Below are positions 1 through 9,220 of a stretch of DNA of 35,907 bases, in pieces. Location: NCBI GenBank assembly GCA_017379075.1, contig JAFNXL010000023.1:1-35907 (forward strand), written 5' to 3'. Numbering within the stretch: position 1 is the first letter of the stretch; the number at the start of each line of letters is the position of its first letter. The notes below the pieces were generated by a model. The model saw nothing but the letters and a program-made list of their open reading frames with translations. It was not told where the DNA came from and searched no databases. The DNA is from Bacteroidaceae bacterium (GTDB taxonomy: Bacteria > Bacteroidota > Bacteroidia > Bacteroidales > Bacteroidaceae). The position numbers and the translations under genes are program-made.

Positions 1-1
1 A

Positions 2-175
2 GCCGGAACCGTATCCGTAACGGATCTGAACACGGCATGGCAGGAAATGACATCGGCAAACGGACAATATATCAGCCAACTCCGTGCGTTCTGGAACGAC
101 TATTACAGTCTGCAGAAAGCCACGCTATATGACTGGGTGAAGAAGAAGCCTATAACGGTGGCTGATGAACCGTGA
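2..175 (+). CDS. TolC-like outer-membrane efflux protein, C-terminal end (partial)
   Basis: The reading frame that enters the window at base 2 gives 57 residues before a TGA at 173-175. It contains helical text (LNTAWQEMTSANGQYISQLR, then AFWNDYYSLQKATLYDW) typical of the last coiled-coil helix of TolC/OprM-type outer-membrane channels, where the helix ends near an aromatic LxxATLYD segment. The gene lies just upstream of an RND adaptor and two RND permeases on the same strand, the usual composition of a tripartite efflux operon, so it is inferred to be the outer-membrane exit duct of that pump. Its 5' part is outside the window, so start, signal peptide and total length cannot be judged. Confidence 0.72.
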   Translation, partial: AGTVSVTDLNTAWQEMTSANGQYISQLRAFWNDYYSLQKATLYDWVKKKPITVADEP

Positions 176-218
176 ACAATGAACGATTTTCTTTCAACTT
201 CCTAAAATTCTAAAATAA

Positions 219-412
219 GGGATGTTCTAAAAATTATGTCGAGATGGTTTTCGTTCTCCTTTTGTGTGTGCTTTTGTAAGTTGAAGAAGAAGCATAGCGG
301 GCTATGTGACTGATGAGACTTGACAAAATGACACCGTAAGAGACGAAAAGCGACCGAAACAGAGAACACCCAAATAGATAAAAACTTAAATTCATAATTT
401 TTAGAACATCCC
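219..412. mobile_element. MITE-like element with 20-bp perfect terminal inverted repeats
   Basis: Bases 219-238 (GGGATGTTCTAAAAATTATG) are the exact reverse complement of 393-412. Outside both ends lies the same 4-bp sequence ATAA (215-218 and 413-416), which fits a target-site duplication. The 194-bp interior has no coding frame of note, so the element would be non-autonomous and moved in trans by a transposase recognising these ends. I cannot name the parental IS family. It splits the intergenic gap between the TolC-like and adaptor genes of one operon and ends 9 bp before the adaptor start codon. Confidence 0.75.
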
Positions 413-421
413 ATAAGACTT

Positions 422-1510
422 ATGAGACCTATAAACAAATACAGAGCACTGTGCGGTGCGGTGGTGATTTCCGCGCTGTGTGCATCTTGTCTGGAGAAAA
501 GAGACGGACAGGAAGGCGTGGCAGAGATGGAAATGAGCCACAAGGACATGAACGAAACATACGTGGACACCATGTCGCTACGGAAAAGCACATTCAACAA
601 ACAAATTGTATGCAACGGAAAGCTGAAAGCCAAGGCGGTATGCGAACTGAACTTTACCGGGCAGGGACGAATTGACAACGTCTTTGTAAAAGAAGGCCAA
701 ATGGTGGAGAAGGGAGACGTGATTGCCACTCTTGACAAACAGGAAAGGGACAGGGAATTAGGAAAAGCCGAGCACGAACTGGAACGGGCAAGGATAGAAC
801 TCACGGACAAACTCATTGGACTGGGGTACAGCCATTGGGACAGCGTGCCTGCCGACATCATGGAAAGAGCCGAAGTGATGTCCGGATACTACAACGCCAA
901 ATACCAGTTGCAAAGTGCCCGCACCGCCATGGAAGAGTGTACCCTCCATGCTCCGTTCAGGGGACGCATTGCCAATCTGGAGGCCAAGCGTTTCCAGAAG
1001 AACGACAAGGTATGTACGCTGGTGGACGATTCGGAGCTGGAAGTGGAATTCCGCATTCTGGAAGCTGAACTCTACAACGTGAAGGTGGGACAGACAGTCA
1101 GGATCTCGCCTTTTGTGAGGGACAGCCTGACCTATGAGGGGAAAGTGACGGAAATCAACCCTATGGTGGACGAGAAAGGCCTGGTAAAAATAAAAGCCAG
1201 AATGGGCTACAACAAGGACAGGCTGCCCGACGGTCTGAACGTGAGAATTGTGATGGAGACACAGATGCAGGACATGTTTGTCGTTCCCAAAGACGCGGTG
1301 GTGGAACGTGACGGGTACCACGTCATTTTCCTTCTGGAAGAGGGAAAGGCTGTCTGGACATACGTGGATGTGGTGCATTCCAACATCAGTTCGTTTGCCA
1401 TAACGGGATGCAGGCGAAAGGAGACCACCCTGGAAGAGGGCAGCATAGTAATCACTTCGGGAAACATGAATCTGGCTGACGGCACGTCCGTACAGGCCAT
1501 CAAACCATAG
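422..1510 (+). CDS. RND efflux periplasmic adaptor (membrane fusion protein)
   Basis: The 362-aa product has an N-terminal hydrophobic segment followed by Cys23 (ALCASC), so it is probably a lipoprotein anchored in the inner membrane. The adaptor architecture is visible in order: a split biotinyl-lipoyl-like domain (about 78-104, with GQGRIDNVFVKEGQMVEKGD, and 174-200), an alpha-helical hairpin between them (about 105-172), then a beta-barrel domain (about 204-285) and a membrane-proximal part. Such proteins link an RND permease to a TolC-type channel. The gene is 6 bp upstream of the first permease and certainly co-transcribed with it. ATG 422 is kept because the lipobox follows at the right distance. 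The MITE ends only 9 bp upstream, so the native 5' leader and ribosome-binding region have been replaced. The substrate is unknown. Confidence 0.85.
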   Translation: MRPINKYRALCGAVVISALCASCLEKRDGQEGVAEMEMSHKDMNETYVDTMSLRKSTFNKQIVCNGKLKAKAVCELNFTGQGRIDNVFVKEGQMVEKGDVIATLDKQERDRELGKAEHELERARIELTDKLIGLGYSHWDSVPADIMERAEVMSGYYNAKYQLQSARTAMEECTLHAPFRGRIANLEAKRFQKNDKVCTLVDDSELEVEFRILEAELYNVKVGQTVRISPFVRDSLTYEGKVTEINPMVDEKGLVKIKARMGYNKDRLPDGLNVRIVMETQMQDMFVVPKDAVVERDGYHVIFLLEEGKAVWTYVDVVHSNISSFAITGCRRKETTLEEGSIVITSGNMNLADGTSVQAIKP

Positions 1511-1516
1511 GACACC

Positions 1517-4500
1517 ATGAACAAAGCCTTGATACAACGCCCCATTGCCGTAAGCATGTGCGTCATCGCCCTTGTGGTGATGGGGTGGCTTGCGCTGATG
1601 CGCATTCCCGTCTCCCTGATGCCGGACATAGACATTCCGCAAATAACGGTACAGGCAAGCATGCCGGGATATTCCGCCCAAGAAATTGAAAAGGAAGTGC
1701 TCTCTCCGCTCAGGGGAAGACTGATACAGGTGGCAGGCGTAACCGACCTGCGGTCTGAGGCGCGGATGGATGCCGGACACATAAAGATGACCTTTGAGCC
1801 GGGAAGCCGGATGGACCTGCTCTTCATTGAGGTGAACGAAAAGGTGGACAGGGCCATGAACCAGATGCCGAAAGACATGGAACGGCCCAAAATAATGAAA
1901 GCAGGCGCAATGGACATCCCGGCCTTCTTCCTGGACATGACTCCGGAAAACCCATCGAAATTTGCGGAAATGTCCAGATTTGCAAGAAACGTGGTGGTCA
2001 AACGCATTGAGCAGCTTCCGCAGACGGCCATAGTGGACATCAGCGGAACCGCAGGGACGGAAATTGAATGTATTCCGGACGAAAGGAAGCTGAGAGCCAT
2101 GGGTATTACCACGGATGACATAGAAAATGCGATACGCCGGAACGACATCACGCTGGCGGCACTCAGCGTGACAGACGGGCTGTACCGCTACAACATCCAC
2201 TTTGACTCGCAGTTGCTGACCCAACAGGATATAGAAGAAATCTACATCAACCACGAGGGGCGGCTGATACAGCTGAAGGACATCTGCGACATAAGGGAAC
2301 ACACGGCAGAGCGAAACGGATTTGTAAGGCACAACGGAAAGGATGCCGTCACCATGGCCATCATCAAGCAGAACGACGCACGGATGGAAGATTTGCGGAA
2401 AAGCATGGAGACCCTGCTGAAAGACCTGGAACGCGAATATCCGGACATTCGGTTTGAGCTGACGCGCGACCAGACCCTACTGCTGCAATATACGATTGAC
2501 AACCTGAAAGAGAACCTGTACACCGGTGCCCTGATGGCGTGTCTGGTGCTGTTTGTGTTCTTGAAGAAATGGCGGCTGTCACTGCTTGTCGTACTGAGCA
2601 TCCCCCTTTCGTTCATCATCACCATCCTGTGCTTCCACCTGCTCGGCATTTCAATGAACGTGATTTCGCTTTCGGGCCTGATTCTGGGTACGGGCATGAT
2701 TGTGGACAATGCCATCATTGTGGTGGACAACATTACGGCAAGGCGGGAAAAAGACAAGACCCGCGCCCTTGTGCCCTGCACCGTAAAAGCGGTAAGGGAG
2801 GTTTTTGCGCCCATGCTTTCGTCCGTGCTGACCACATGTTCGGTTTTCCTTCCACTCATTTTCCTGAGCGGAACTACAGGTGCGCTGTTCTATGACCATG
2901 CCATAAGCGTATCCGTGTCTCTATTCGCATCGCTGCTTGTGGCGGTGGTGGTTGTGCCTGTATATTACGTTGTCCTGTACAGGAACAAGGCTATGGGAAA
3001 AAAGGAGACGGGCAAAGCGGATTTGGGCATCAGAATATATGAACGCATCATGAAGTGGACGCTGAGACACTGGGTGATGTGCCTTTGCCTGTTCTTCGGC
3101 TGTATTCCCGCCACCGCACTTCTGGCCTACCACATCGAGAAAGAGCGCATGCCCGATACGGCGCAGGATGACTGCCTGCTGATCATAGACTGGAACAGTA
3201 ACATTTCTGCCGAAGAGAACGACAGGAGGACAACCGAACTGATGGAGGAGATAAAGGAAGAGGTGAGCAGCGCCACCTGCATGGCGGGCGTGCAAAAGTT
3301 CATGCTTCCCCATACAAAGGACATCACCGCCTCAGAAACCGTGATATACATCAAGAGCAAAAGCACAGAGCAGCTGGAGGATGCCCAAGAAAAGGCCATC
3401 TCCTTTCTGCAACAAAACTATCCGCAAGCCGCCGCCGAATACGCAGAGACCGGCAACCTGTACAATCTGATCTTCTCGACAGACGAGCCCGACCTGGAAA
3501 TCCATCTTCAGGACAAGAACGGGAAAAGGCCTGCCGTCGGCAGTGCGCGCGCTTTCAGAGACACGCTGTTGAGACGTTTCCCCAAGACGGACATCCCGAA
3601 CATCATGACAGAAACAAACATCCAATATGTGGCTGACACAGAACAGATGGCCGTCTATAAAATAAGCTATGAAACCTTATACAAAAGGCTGAAAGAACTG
3701 ACAAAGCGCAACCAGGTTCTCCACATCAACGAGGGGGCGGAGCCGATTCCTGTCCTTGTCGGCACAGAAGAAAGCGCAGCAAAAAGTATCCTGAATGAAA
3801 CGGTAAGGAACAGCGACGGCACGGATATTCCGATTGCTTACCTGATCCGCGAATCAAAGGGAGAAGACTACAAACGGCTGCAAGCGGGAAACTCCGGAGA
3901 GTTCTACTCACTGGACATGGACGGGAAGGACAGGGACATCGAACGTATCATGGAATTCGTAAACGAATATGTACGCAAACCGGACAATAATTACTCCGCA
4001 AACTTCTCCGGCGGCTATTTCTCCAGCCGCAAGCTGATAGGCGAACTGAGTGTCGTGCTGACTGTGGCTTTGGCGCTGCTGTACTTTATCCTTGCCGCCC
4101 AATTTGAAAGTCTGGTACAACCGCTCATCATCCTGTTGGAAATGGTGGCGGATGTCTTTTTCGTCATGCTGGGACTATGGCTGACGGGGGAATCATTGAA
4201 CGTTATGTCCATGACGGGCATTGTGGTCATGAGCGGCATCATCATCAATGACTCCATCCTGAAAATAGACACCATCAACCACAGCAAGCACCTGGAACGC
4301 GGGACAAGGCTGGGACTGATATGGGCAATCATGGAGGCCGGACACAGGAGGCTGAGGCCGATTGTAATGACCTCGCTGACCACCATACTGGCGCTGGTTC
4401 CCTTCCTTAACAAGGGGAGCATGGGAGCTGACATACAATATCCCATGTCATTGGCGCTGACCATCGGCATGACGGCAGGAACGGCAGTCAGCCTGTTCTT

Positions 4501-4555
4501 CGTGCCCATGCTGTATTACATCATCTACAGAAAAAAACGAAACAAAAGACTCTGA
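1517..4555 (+). CDS. RND efflux permease, first subunit
   Basis: The 1012-aa protein has the length and layout of AcrB-type permeases: an N-terminal TM helix (about 9-28, FixRP-type start IQRPIAVSMCV), a first periplasmic loop, a TM cluster around 330-490, a second loop and a final TM cluster around 840-1005. The TM4 proton-relay motif reads GMIVDNAIIVVDN with Asp397; the second Asp of AcrB is Asn, as in many Bacteroidetes homologues. It would move an unknown substrate out of the periplasm using the proton gradient. It is followed after one base by a second, clearly different RND permease, which suggests a heteromeric pump of the MdtB/MdtC kind or two alternative permeases sharing one adaptor. 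Its drug or lipid substrate cannot be read from sequence. Confidence 0.88.
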   Translation: MNKALIQRPIAVSMCVIALVVMGWLALMRIPVSLMPDIDIPQITVQASMPGYSAQEIEKEVLSPLRGRLIQVAGVTDLRSEARMDAGHIKMTFEPGSRMDLLFIEVNEKVDRAMNQMPKDMERPKIMKAGAMDIPAFFLDMTPENPSKFAEMSRFARNVVVKRIEQLPQTAIVDISGTAGTEIECIPDERKLRAMGITTDDIENAIRRNDITLAALSVTDGLYRYNIHFDSQLLTQQDIEEIYINHEGRLIQLKDICDIREHTAERNGFVRHNGKDAVTMAIIKQNDARMEDLRKSMETLLKDLEREYPDIRFELTRDQTLLLQYTIDNLKENLYTGALMACLVLFVFLKKWRLSLLVVLSIPLSFIITILCFHLLGISMNVISLSGLILGTGMIVDNAIIVVDNITARREKDKTRALVPCTVKAVREVFAPMLSSVLTTCSVFLPLIFLSGTTGALFYDHAISVSVSLFASLLVAVVVVPVYYVVLYRNKAMGKKETGKADLGIRIYERIMKWTLRHWVMCLCLFFGCIPATALLAYHIEKERMPDTAQDDCLLIIDWNSNISAEENDRRTTELMEEIKEEVSSATCMAGVQKFMLPHTKDITASETVIYIKSKSTEQLEDAQEKAISFLQQNYPQAAAEYAETGNLYNLIFSTDEPDLEIHLQDKNGKRPAVGSARAFRDTLLRRFPKTDIPNIMTETNIQYVADTEQMAVYKISYETLYKRLKELTKRNQVLHINEGAEPIPVLVGTEESAAKSILNETVRNSDGTDIPIAYLIRESKGEDYKRLQAGNSGEFYSLDMDGKDRDIERIMEFVNEYVRKPDNNYSANFSGGYFSSRKLIGELSVVLTVALALLYFILAAQFESLVQPLIILLEMVADVFFVMLGLWLTGESLNVMSMTGIVVMSGIIINDSILKIDTINHSKHLERGTRLGLIWAIMEAGHRRLRPIVMTSLTTILALVPFLNKGSMGADIQYPMSLALTIGMTAGTAVSLFFVPMLYYIIYRKKRNKRL

Positions 4556-4556
4556 T

Positions 4557-7500
4557 ATGAAACGCACTTACTTCACACAACTTCTGACACTGGTCATACT
4601 GATGGTCATCGGTGCCGGACTGCTGCCCCAAATTGAAGTGGCGGACCAGCCACGTCCCAGACAGGGGAAAACGCTGACGGTGTGGTACGGATGGCCGGGG
4701 TCTTCCGCCAAAGTCATAGAACAGAATGTCACATCCAGACTGGAAGGTATGGTGTCAGCAGTCAAGGGGGTGCAGGAAATCACTTCTGAATCCTATTTCG
4801 GTTCCGGACGGATTTCCATCACCCTGAAACCGGAAGCGGACGTATCAATGACAAAGTTTGAAATTGCCTCCGTTCTGCGACAGGCACACAAACAATTGCC
4901 AAAGGGAGTCAGCTTTCCCGAACTGTCCGGGGGGGAAGTCGTGAACGAAAGCCAGAAGAAAGAAACGACACAGATGCTGCTGACCTATTGCGTGAATTCC
5001 AACCTGGGGGATGATCAGCTGAAAAACTACATGGACAGGCAAGTGATTCCGCAACTGAGCCGGATGGAGGAAGTAAAGAAAGTGGAACTGAGCGGAGGAA
5101 CCTCCAAGTATATAGTCATCACTTATGACCCCTTCGTCATATCGGGATACGGACTGACCGCCTATGACATTGAGAAGGGCATAAAGGCGTTTCTGGGAAA
5201 GGCCGACATCGTGGGCGAGGTGCAGCAGCCAGGCACAAAAGAACGAAAGACCTTATACCTGATGACCGACAACCGCGACAAGTCTTTGGAACATATACCC
5301 ATAGGCATCACAGGCGGGAAGACCATATATCTGAACGACCTGGCATCGTATGAATACAAAGACCGTCTGCCGAACAGTTATTTCCGTGTAAACGGTCTTA
5401 ACAGCATATACATGAACATCCATGTGGATGCCGAGGCCAACAAGATCGGGGCATCTAAAAAAATCAAAGAACGGATAAAAGGCATACAGGACGGACTGCG
5501 GCATGGGGTCTACCTTACACTGACGTATGACGCAGCCGAGGAGAAAGGGAAAGAACTGGACAAACTGGTGTGGCGCTCGCTGCTTTCGCTGTTCATCCTC
5601 ATGCTCTTTGTATGGCTGACCAAAAGAAGCATTCACTATCTGGGTATCATGGCTGTGACACTGGCAGCCAATATCCTGATTGCGGTCATTGCCTATTACG
5701 TCTTTGACATCAGACTGCACATTTATTCGCTTGCCGGCATCACGGTGTCTCTGGGTATGGTGATAGATGCGGCTATCGTGATGGTTGACCATTACAGTTA
5801 CTACCATGACAGGAAAGCCTTCCTTGCCATACTGGCGGCTCTGCTGACCACCATCGCATCGCTCATCATTGTCATGTGGCTTCCGGACTTCCTGCAAAAA
5901 GACCTGTATGATTTTGCATGGATTATCATCATCAACCTTTCCGTTGCCCTTATTGTCGCCTGGATGTTTGTTCCCGCACTCATTGAACAAACGCGTTACC
6001 ACAGCAGACAGCAGGGCAGGATAAAGCATCAGATGACCGCCATCCGATGGAGCCGTTTCTACCACAAGTATGTCGCTTTCACTCAAAAAAGGAAATGGAT
6101 ATATTTTCTGATTGTCATTTTGGCATTCGGCATTCCATTCCATGCGCTGCCGTCCAAATGGAACGAGGACGAAGGTGCCCTTTACCAACACCCTGCGGAT
6201 ACCATTGCCACACCGTGGTATGAAAAAGCCTACAACGCCACAATCGGAAGCCGCTTCTTCCAAACGAAATGCAAGAAACCCCTTTCCAAGTGGTGCGGAG
6301 GGACGATGCGTCTGTTTGCCGAATCTCTGTCAGAAAACCGATTTGGCGGTAATGAAGAAAAAGAGAAGAAACTGACCATAAGGGCACAGATGCCATTAGG
6401 AGGAACGGCATCGCAACTCAACGAGAAAGTGGTCATACTGGAAAACTTTCTGTCTGAATTTGAAGAGATTGAAAGATTTGAAACCCGTGTGGGCAGCTGG
6501 GGGGCATTGATCGTTGTGGAGTTTGAAAAGGAGCATTCGCAGACTTCTTTCCCCTATATATTGGAAAACAAGGTCATCAGCAAAGTCATCACCATAGGAG
6601 GGGCGGACTGGAGCACAAGCGGAATCAGCGAAAGAGGATTCAGCAACTCCCTGAACCTGCAGTACCGTGCGCATAAAATAGAAATATCCGGATACAATTA
6701 CGACCGCCTGTACCGTATTGCAGAGGACATGTGCAGGGAAATGGGGCGCAACAACCGTGTTACAGACCTTGCTATTGAAACCCCAGGGCACAGAAACCAG
6801 GAGGACGAACTCTATATGCGTTACGACAAGGAGAACATGGCGCTATATGATTTCAATCTGGGACTTGCACACAATACGATGAGGGAAATCCTGTCGGGAA
6901 GAGACATCGAAAGATATCGGGACAAAAGATTCTCTGCCGACATGTATCTGAAATCTTCATGGCATGACCGGTTCGACCATTGGTTCCTGAATAATTCTTT
7001 TCTCCGGGTCGGCAATGCAGAAAACCGCATCTCTGATTTTATGTCCATCGAAAAAAGAGAAGCCAAAAATTGCATTCCTCGCAAGAACCAGGAATACATC
7101 CTGCATGTAGCGTTCAACTTATTGGGCAACTATTCCTACACAAGCAAATACATCAAACAGACCATAGACAATTTCAACAAGAAAATACCGATTGGGTATA
7201 AATGCTACAATTCATCGTATGGTTTCTATAACGATACGGGGTCTCAGTACTGGCTTCTGGGTCTTATTGCCGTCATTATTTTCTTTGTATGCAGCATCTT
7301 GTTTGAATCATTAAAGCTGTCTCTGGCTATCGTTTCGCTCATCCCTGTATCGTTCATCGGCACGTTCCTGACCTATTATTTCAGCAGAGTGGAATTCGGA
7401 AGCGGGGGTTTTGCCTCAATGGTGCTGCTTGCCGGACTGACCGTCAATGCCGGTATATATATATTATGTGAATTTAACAACCAGAGGAAAATTCATCCAA

Positions 7501-7733
7501 ACGTAAAACCTTTATATGCCTACATCAGGGCATACAACCATAAGATTACAGCCATATTCCTGACCATATTGTCAAGTGTGTTGGGACTGGTGCCGTTCCT
7601 TATCGACGGACAGGACGAACGTTTCTGGTTCTCCTTTGCCGTGGGGTCGTGCGGCGGGCTGCTCTTCTCCATCATTGCCCTCATTTTCGTATTGCCTGTT
7701 TTTGTGGGGATGAAGGGGAATAAAGCATTTTGA
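4557..7733 (+). CDS. RND efflux permease, second subunit
   Basis: The 1058-aa product starts one base after the TGA of the first permease, so translation is probably coupled. It has the RND layout: N-terminal TM helix (about 6-25), periplasmic loop, TM cluster about 340-490, a second large loop, and a last TM cluster about 890-1050. TM4 keeps an acidic residue in GMVIDAAIVMVDH (Asp404), so proton translocation is plausible. The sequence is considerably diverged from the first permease; the C-terminal TM10-like segment (LAGLTVNAGIYILCEF) is typical of the family but lacks the AcrB lysine position. The operon has no linked regulator in the window. Whether this is a working partner or an accessory subunit of the first permease is an inference from adjacency. 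Confidence 0.85.
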   Translation: MKRTYFTQLLTLVILMVIGAGLLPQIEVADQPRPRQGKTLTVWYGWPGSSAKVIEQNVTSRLEGMVSAVKGVQEITSESYFGSGRISITLKPEADVSMTKFEIASVLRQAHKQLPKGVSFPELSGGEVVNESQKKETTQMLLTYCVNSNLGDDQLKNYMDRQVIPQLSRMEEVKKVELSGGTSKYIVITYDPFVISGYGLTAYDIEKGIKAFLGKADIVGEVQQPGTKERKTLYLMTDNRDKSLEHIPIGITGGKTIYLNDLASYEYKDRLPNSYFRVNGLNSIYMNIHVDAEANKIGASKKIKERIKGIQDGLRHGVYLTLTYDAAEEKGKELDKLVWRSLLSLFILMLFVWLTKRSIHYLGIMAVTLAANILIAVIAYYVFDIRLHIYSLAGITVSLGMVIDAAIVMVDHYSYYHDRKAFLAILAALLTTIASLIIVMWLPDFLQKDLYDFAWIIIINLSVALIVAWMFVPALIEQTRYHSRQQGRIKHQMTAIRWSRFYHKYVAFTQKRKWIYFLIVILAFGIPFHALPSKWNEDEGALYQHPADTIATPWYEKAYNATIGSRFFQTKCKKPLSKWCGGTMRLFAESLSENRFGGNEEKEKKLTIRAQMPLGGTASQLNEKVVILENFLSEFEEIERFETRVGSWGALIVVEFEKEHSQTSFPYILENKVISKVITIGGADWSTSGISERGFSNSLNLQYRAHKIEISGYNYDRLYRIAEDMCREMGRNNRVTDLAIETPGHRNQEDELYMRYDKENMALYDFNLGLAHNTMREILSGRDIERYRDKRFSADMYLKSSWHDRFDHWFLNNSFLRVGNAENRISDFMSIEKREAKNCIPRKNQEYILHVAFNLLGNYSYTSKYIKQTIDNFNKKIPIGYKCYNSSYGFYNDTGSQYWLLGLIAVIIFFVCSILFESLKLSLAIVSLIPVSFIGTFLTYYFSRVEFGSGGFASMVLLAGLTVNAGIYILCEFNNQRKIHPNVKPLYAYIRAYNHKITAIFLTILSSVLGLVPFLIDGQDERFWFSFAVGSCGGLLFSIIALIFVLPVFVGMKGNKAF

Positions 7734-7753
7734 GCGATTTTTCATAAAAAACT

Positions 7754-7895
7754 TATTGCTGTCCGGTAAAAAATCATGAATCGTTTCAAAAACAACATTT
7801 CCCCGGACATCCGTTAATATCCTTACAAGGGGGGGCTTGTAAAGCAAGAAAATCAGTGATTATAGACCCTTGCATATGTTTACCGGACAGCAATA
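7754..7895. mobile_element. IS remnant or MITE with 17-bp perfect inverted repeats
   Basis: Bases 7754-7770 (TATTGCTGTCCGGTAAA) are exactly complementary to 7879-7895. The 142-bp unit carries no coding frame. No convincing target duplication is visible next to the repeats. It may be a small non-autonomous transposable element, or two ends left after internal deletion of an IS. It marks the junction between the efflux operon and the low-GC island. The ends differ from those of the element at 219-412, so two different families are represented. Confidence 0.6.
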
Positions 7896-8004
7896 GTTTG
7901 TTTCGTTAGGTAACAGCAAACAGCACCAAAGCCTATTATCATAAAAGTATGATAGCAAAGGTATTTAAGGCTATTTGATAAGCATTACAATCAAAAAACT
8001 TTTG

Positions 8005-8012
8005 TACCTTTG
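8005..8012 (+). promoter_or_regulatory. Bacteroidetes -7 box for the YhcG-like gene
   Basis: TACCTTTG matches the TAnnTTTG consensus of Bacteroidetes housekeeping promoters and lies 29 bp before the ATG at 8042. A TTTG at 7974-7977 is too far away for the usual -33 spacing, so only the -7 element is assigned. Confidence 0.6.
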
Positions 8013-8041
8013 CATAAGGTTTAAGCATTAGAGATAAGAGT

Positions 8042-9070
8042 ATGAAGGATATAACCGTATCAAGAACATACAACGAAGAGGAGTATAACGAACTTCTGCG
8101 ACAGGCTGTCGCAGTAATAGAAACCTCTCGATTACAGATTGCAAAACAACTGAACACAGTTGCTATGTCATCATATTGGGAGATTGGCAAGTTGTTAGAA
8201 GAATGTAAACTTGATAGCAAACACGGCGATGGCGTTGTAGAAAGATTGTCAGTTGATTTGAAAGCCAAATATCCCGATATGGGTTTGTCTCCAAGAAACC
8301 TGTGGGATATGAAGAGATTTTATCTTCGTTATAATGAGTGTGATACAAAACTGCGACAGGCTGTCGCAGTTTTACCGTGGAGTCACAATTTGCTTCTTTT
8401 GAGCTATGATTTGTCTCCTGAGTACGTGGTATTTTACGCAAATGAAGTGATTACAAAAGGTTGGTCAAGAGATACGCTTCGCCACGCATTGAAATCCGAG
8501 TACCATCTTTCTATCCAAACAATAGAAAAATCCAACAACTTTACAACCACACTGCCTGCTCAGCAGGCCGAATATGCAAATGAGGTGTTCCGAAGCAGTT
8601 ATAACCTCGGATTCATTGATGCTATTGAGCCATTGAAAGAGTTGGAGTTGGAGCGTCGTCTAGTTCAGAAGATTACCACATTTATAATGGAATTGGGTAG
8701 TGGTTTCAGTTTCATCGGTAATCAGCATACGCTAACTTTCAACGATAAGGAGTATAGAGTTGATTTACTCTTCTTCCATCGCCGACTTCGCTCTATGGTT
8801 GCCATAGAATTAAAGATTGGCGAGTTTAAGCCTGAATATGTGGGTAAGATGAACTTCTACCTGTCGCTATTGGATAAGTTTGAGAAAGCTCCCGATGAAA
8901 ATCCGTCTATCGGAATCATACTTTGTGCTGAGAAAGACCACTTGGAAGTAGAGTTGGCTCTGCAAGATGTAAATAAACCTATTGGTGTGGCTGAATATCA
9001 ATACTTATTACCTAAAAATCAGTTGCAAGAATTGGTAGCAAATGAGATGAAGAAATCAGAGAACTTATAA
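8042..9070 (+). CDS. YhcG/DUF1016-family PDDEXK nuclease-domain protein
   Basis: The 342-aa product has the two-part YhcG architecture. The N-terminal DUF1016 helical domain (about 10-165) includes SSYWEIGKLL, YPDMGLSPRNLWDMKRFY and LPWSHNLLL. The C-terminal PDDEXK-like nuclease fold (about 200-335) shows Asp241 in EYRVDLLFFH and the ExK pair Glu256/Lys258 in AIELKIGEF, so the active site looks intact. Family members are found in restriction-rich and defence loci and near mobile elements; the exact role is unclear. The gene stands alone with its own -7 box. Unusual: a 20-nt palindromic sequence occurs twice, in the same codon phase, giving LRQAVAV at residues 19-25 and 104-110. Confidence 0.88.
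   Translation: MKDITVSRTYNEEEYNELLRQAVAVIETSRLQIAKQLNTVAMSSYWEIGKLLEECKLDSKHGDGVVERLSVDLKAKYPDMGLSPRNLWDMKRFYLRYNECDTKLRQAVAVLPWSHNLLLLSYDLSPEYVVFYANEVITKGWSRDTLRHALKSEYHLSIQTIEKSNNFTTTLPAQQAEYANEVFRSSYNLGFIDAIEPLKELELERRLVQKITTFIMELGSGFSFIGNQHTLTFNDKEYRVDLLFFHRRLRSMVAIELKIGEFKPEYVGKMNFYLSLLDKFEKAPDENPSIGIILCAEKDHLEVELALQDVNKPIGVAEYQYLLPKNQLQELVANEMKKSENL
8096..8115 (+). repeat. Intragenic palindromic repeat, copy 1
   Basis: CTGCGACAGGCTGTCGCAGT: the first 19 nt form a perfect palindrome with 9-bp arms around a single G. It lies inside the YhcG-like gene and encodes LRQAVAV. It is identical to the copy at 8351-8370. Confidence 0.85.
8351..8370 (+). repeat. Intragenic palindromic repeat, copy 2
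   Basis: Identical 20-nt sequence to 8096-8115, same reading phase, again encoding LRQAVAV, just before the conserved LPWSHN segment of the DUF1016 domain. The hairpin in DNA or mRNA would have a 9-bp stem. Confidence 0.85.
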
Positions 9071-9220
9071 TATAACCTAAAAAACTTTGTCAGATTTGTA
9101 CTAATCAAAATATTATAACAGGGAACCTTATTTAGAATTTCACGAAGTTGTTTTGAAATTCAAAGATATATTCTTTTGTGTTAGAAATTATATGTTTTTG
9201 TAATAAAGAGAATCTATAAT

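Larger units (their letters stand above)
7734..8041. other. Intergenic gap at left edge of the island
   Basis: This 308-bp gap separates the RND operon from the accessory island. It contains the inverted-repeat remnant at 7754-7895, an A/T-rich stretch, and the -7 box of the next gene at 8005-8012. I see no small gene in it. Within the remnant there is also a minor hairpin (ttacaag / cttgtaa around a G-rich loop). Confidence 0.6.

Noticed and set aside
758-2332. Long minus-strand frames opposite the efflux genes
   Set aside because: They are antisense to clearly coding adaptor and permease genes, with His/Cys-rich composition typical of reverse-strand shadows.
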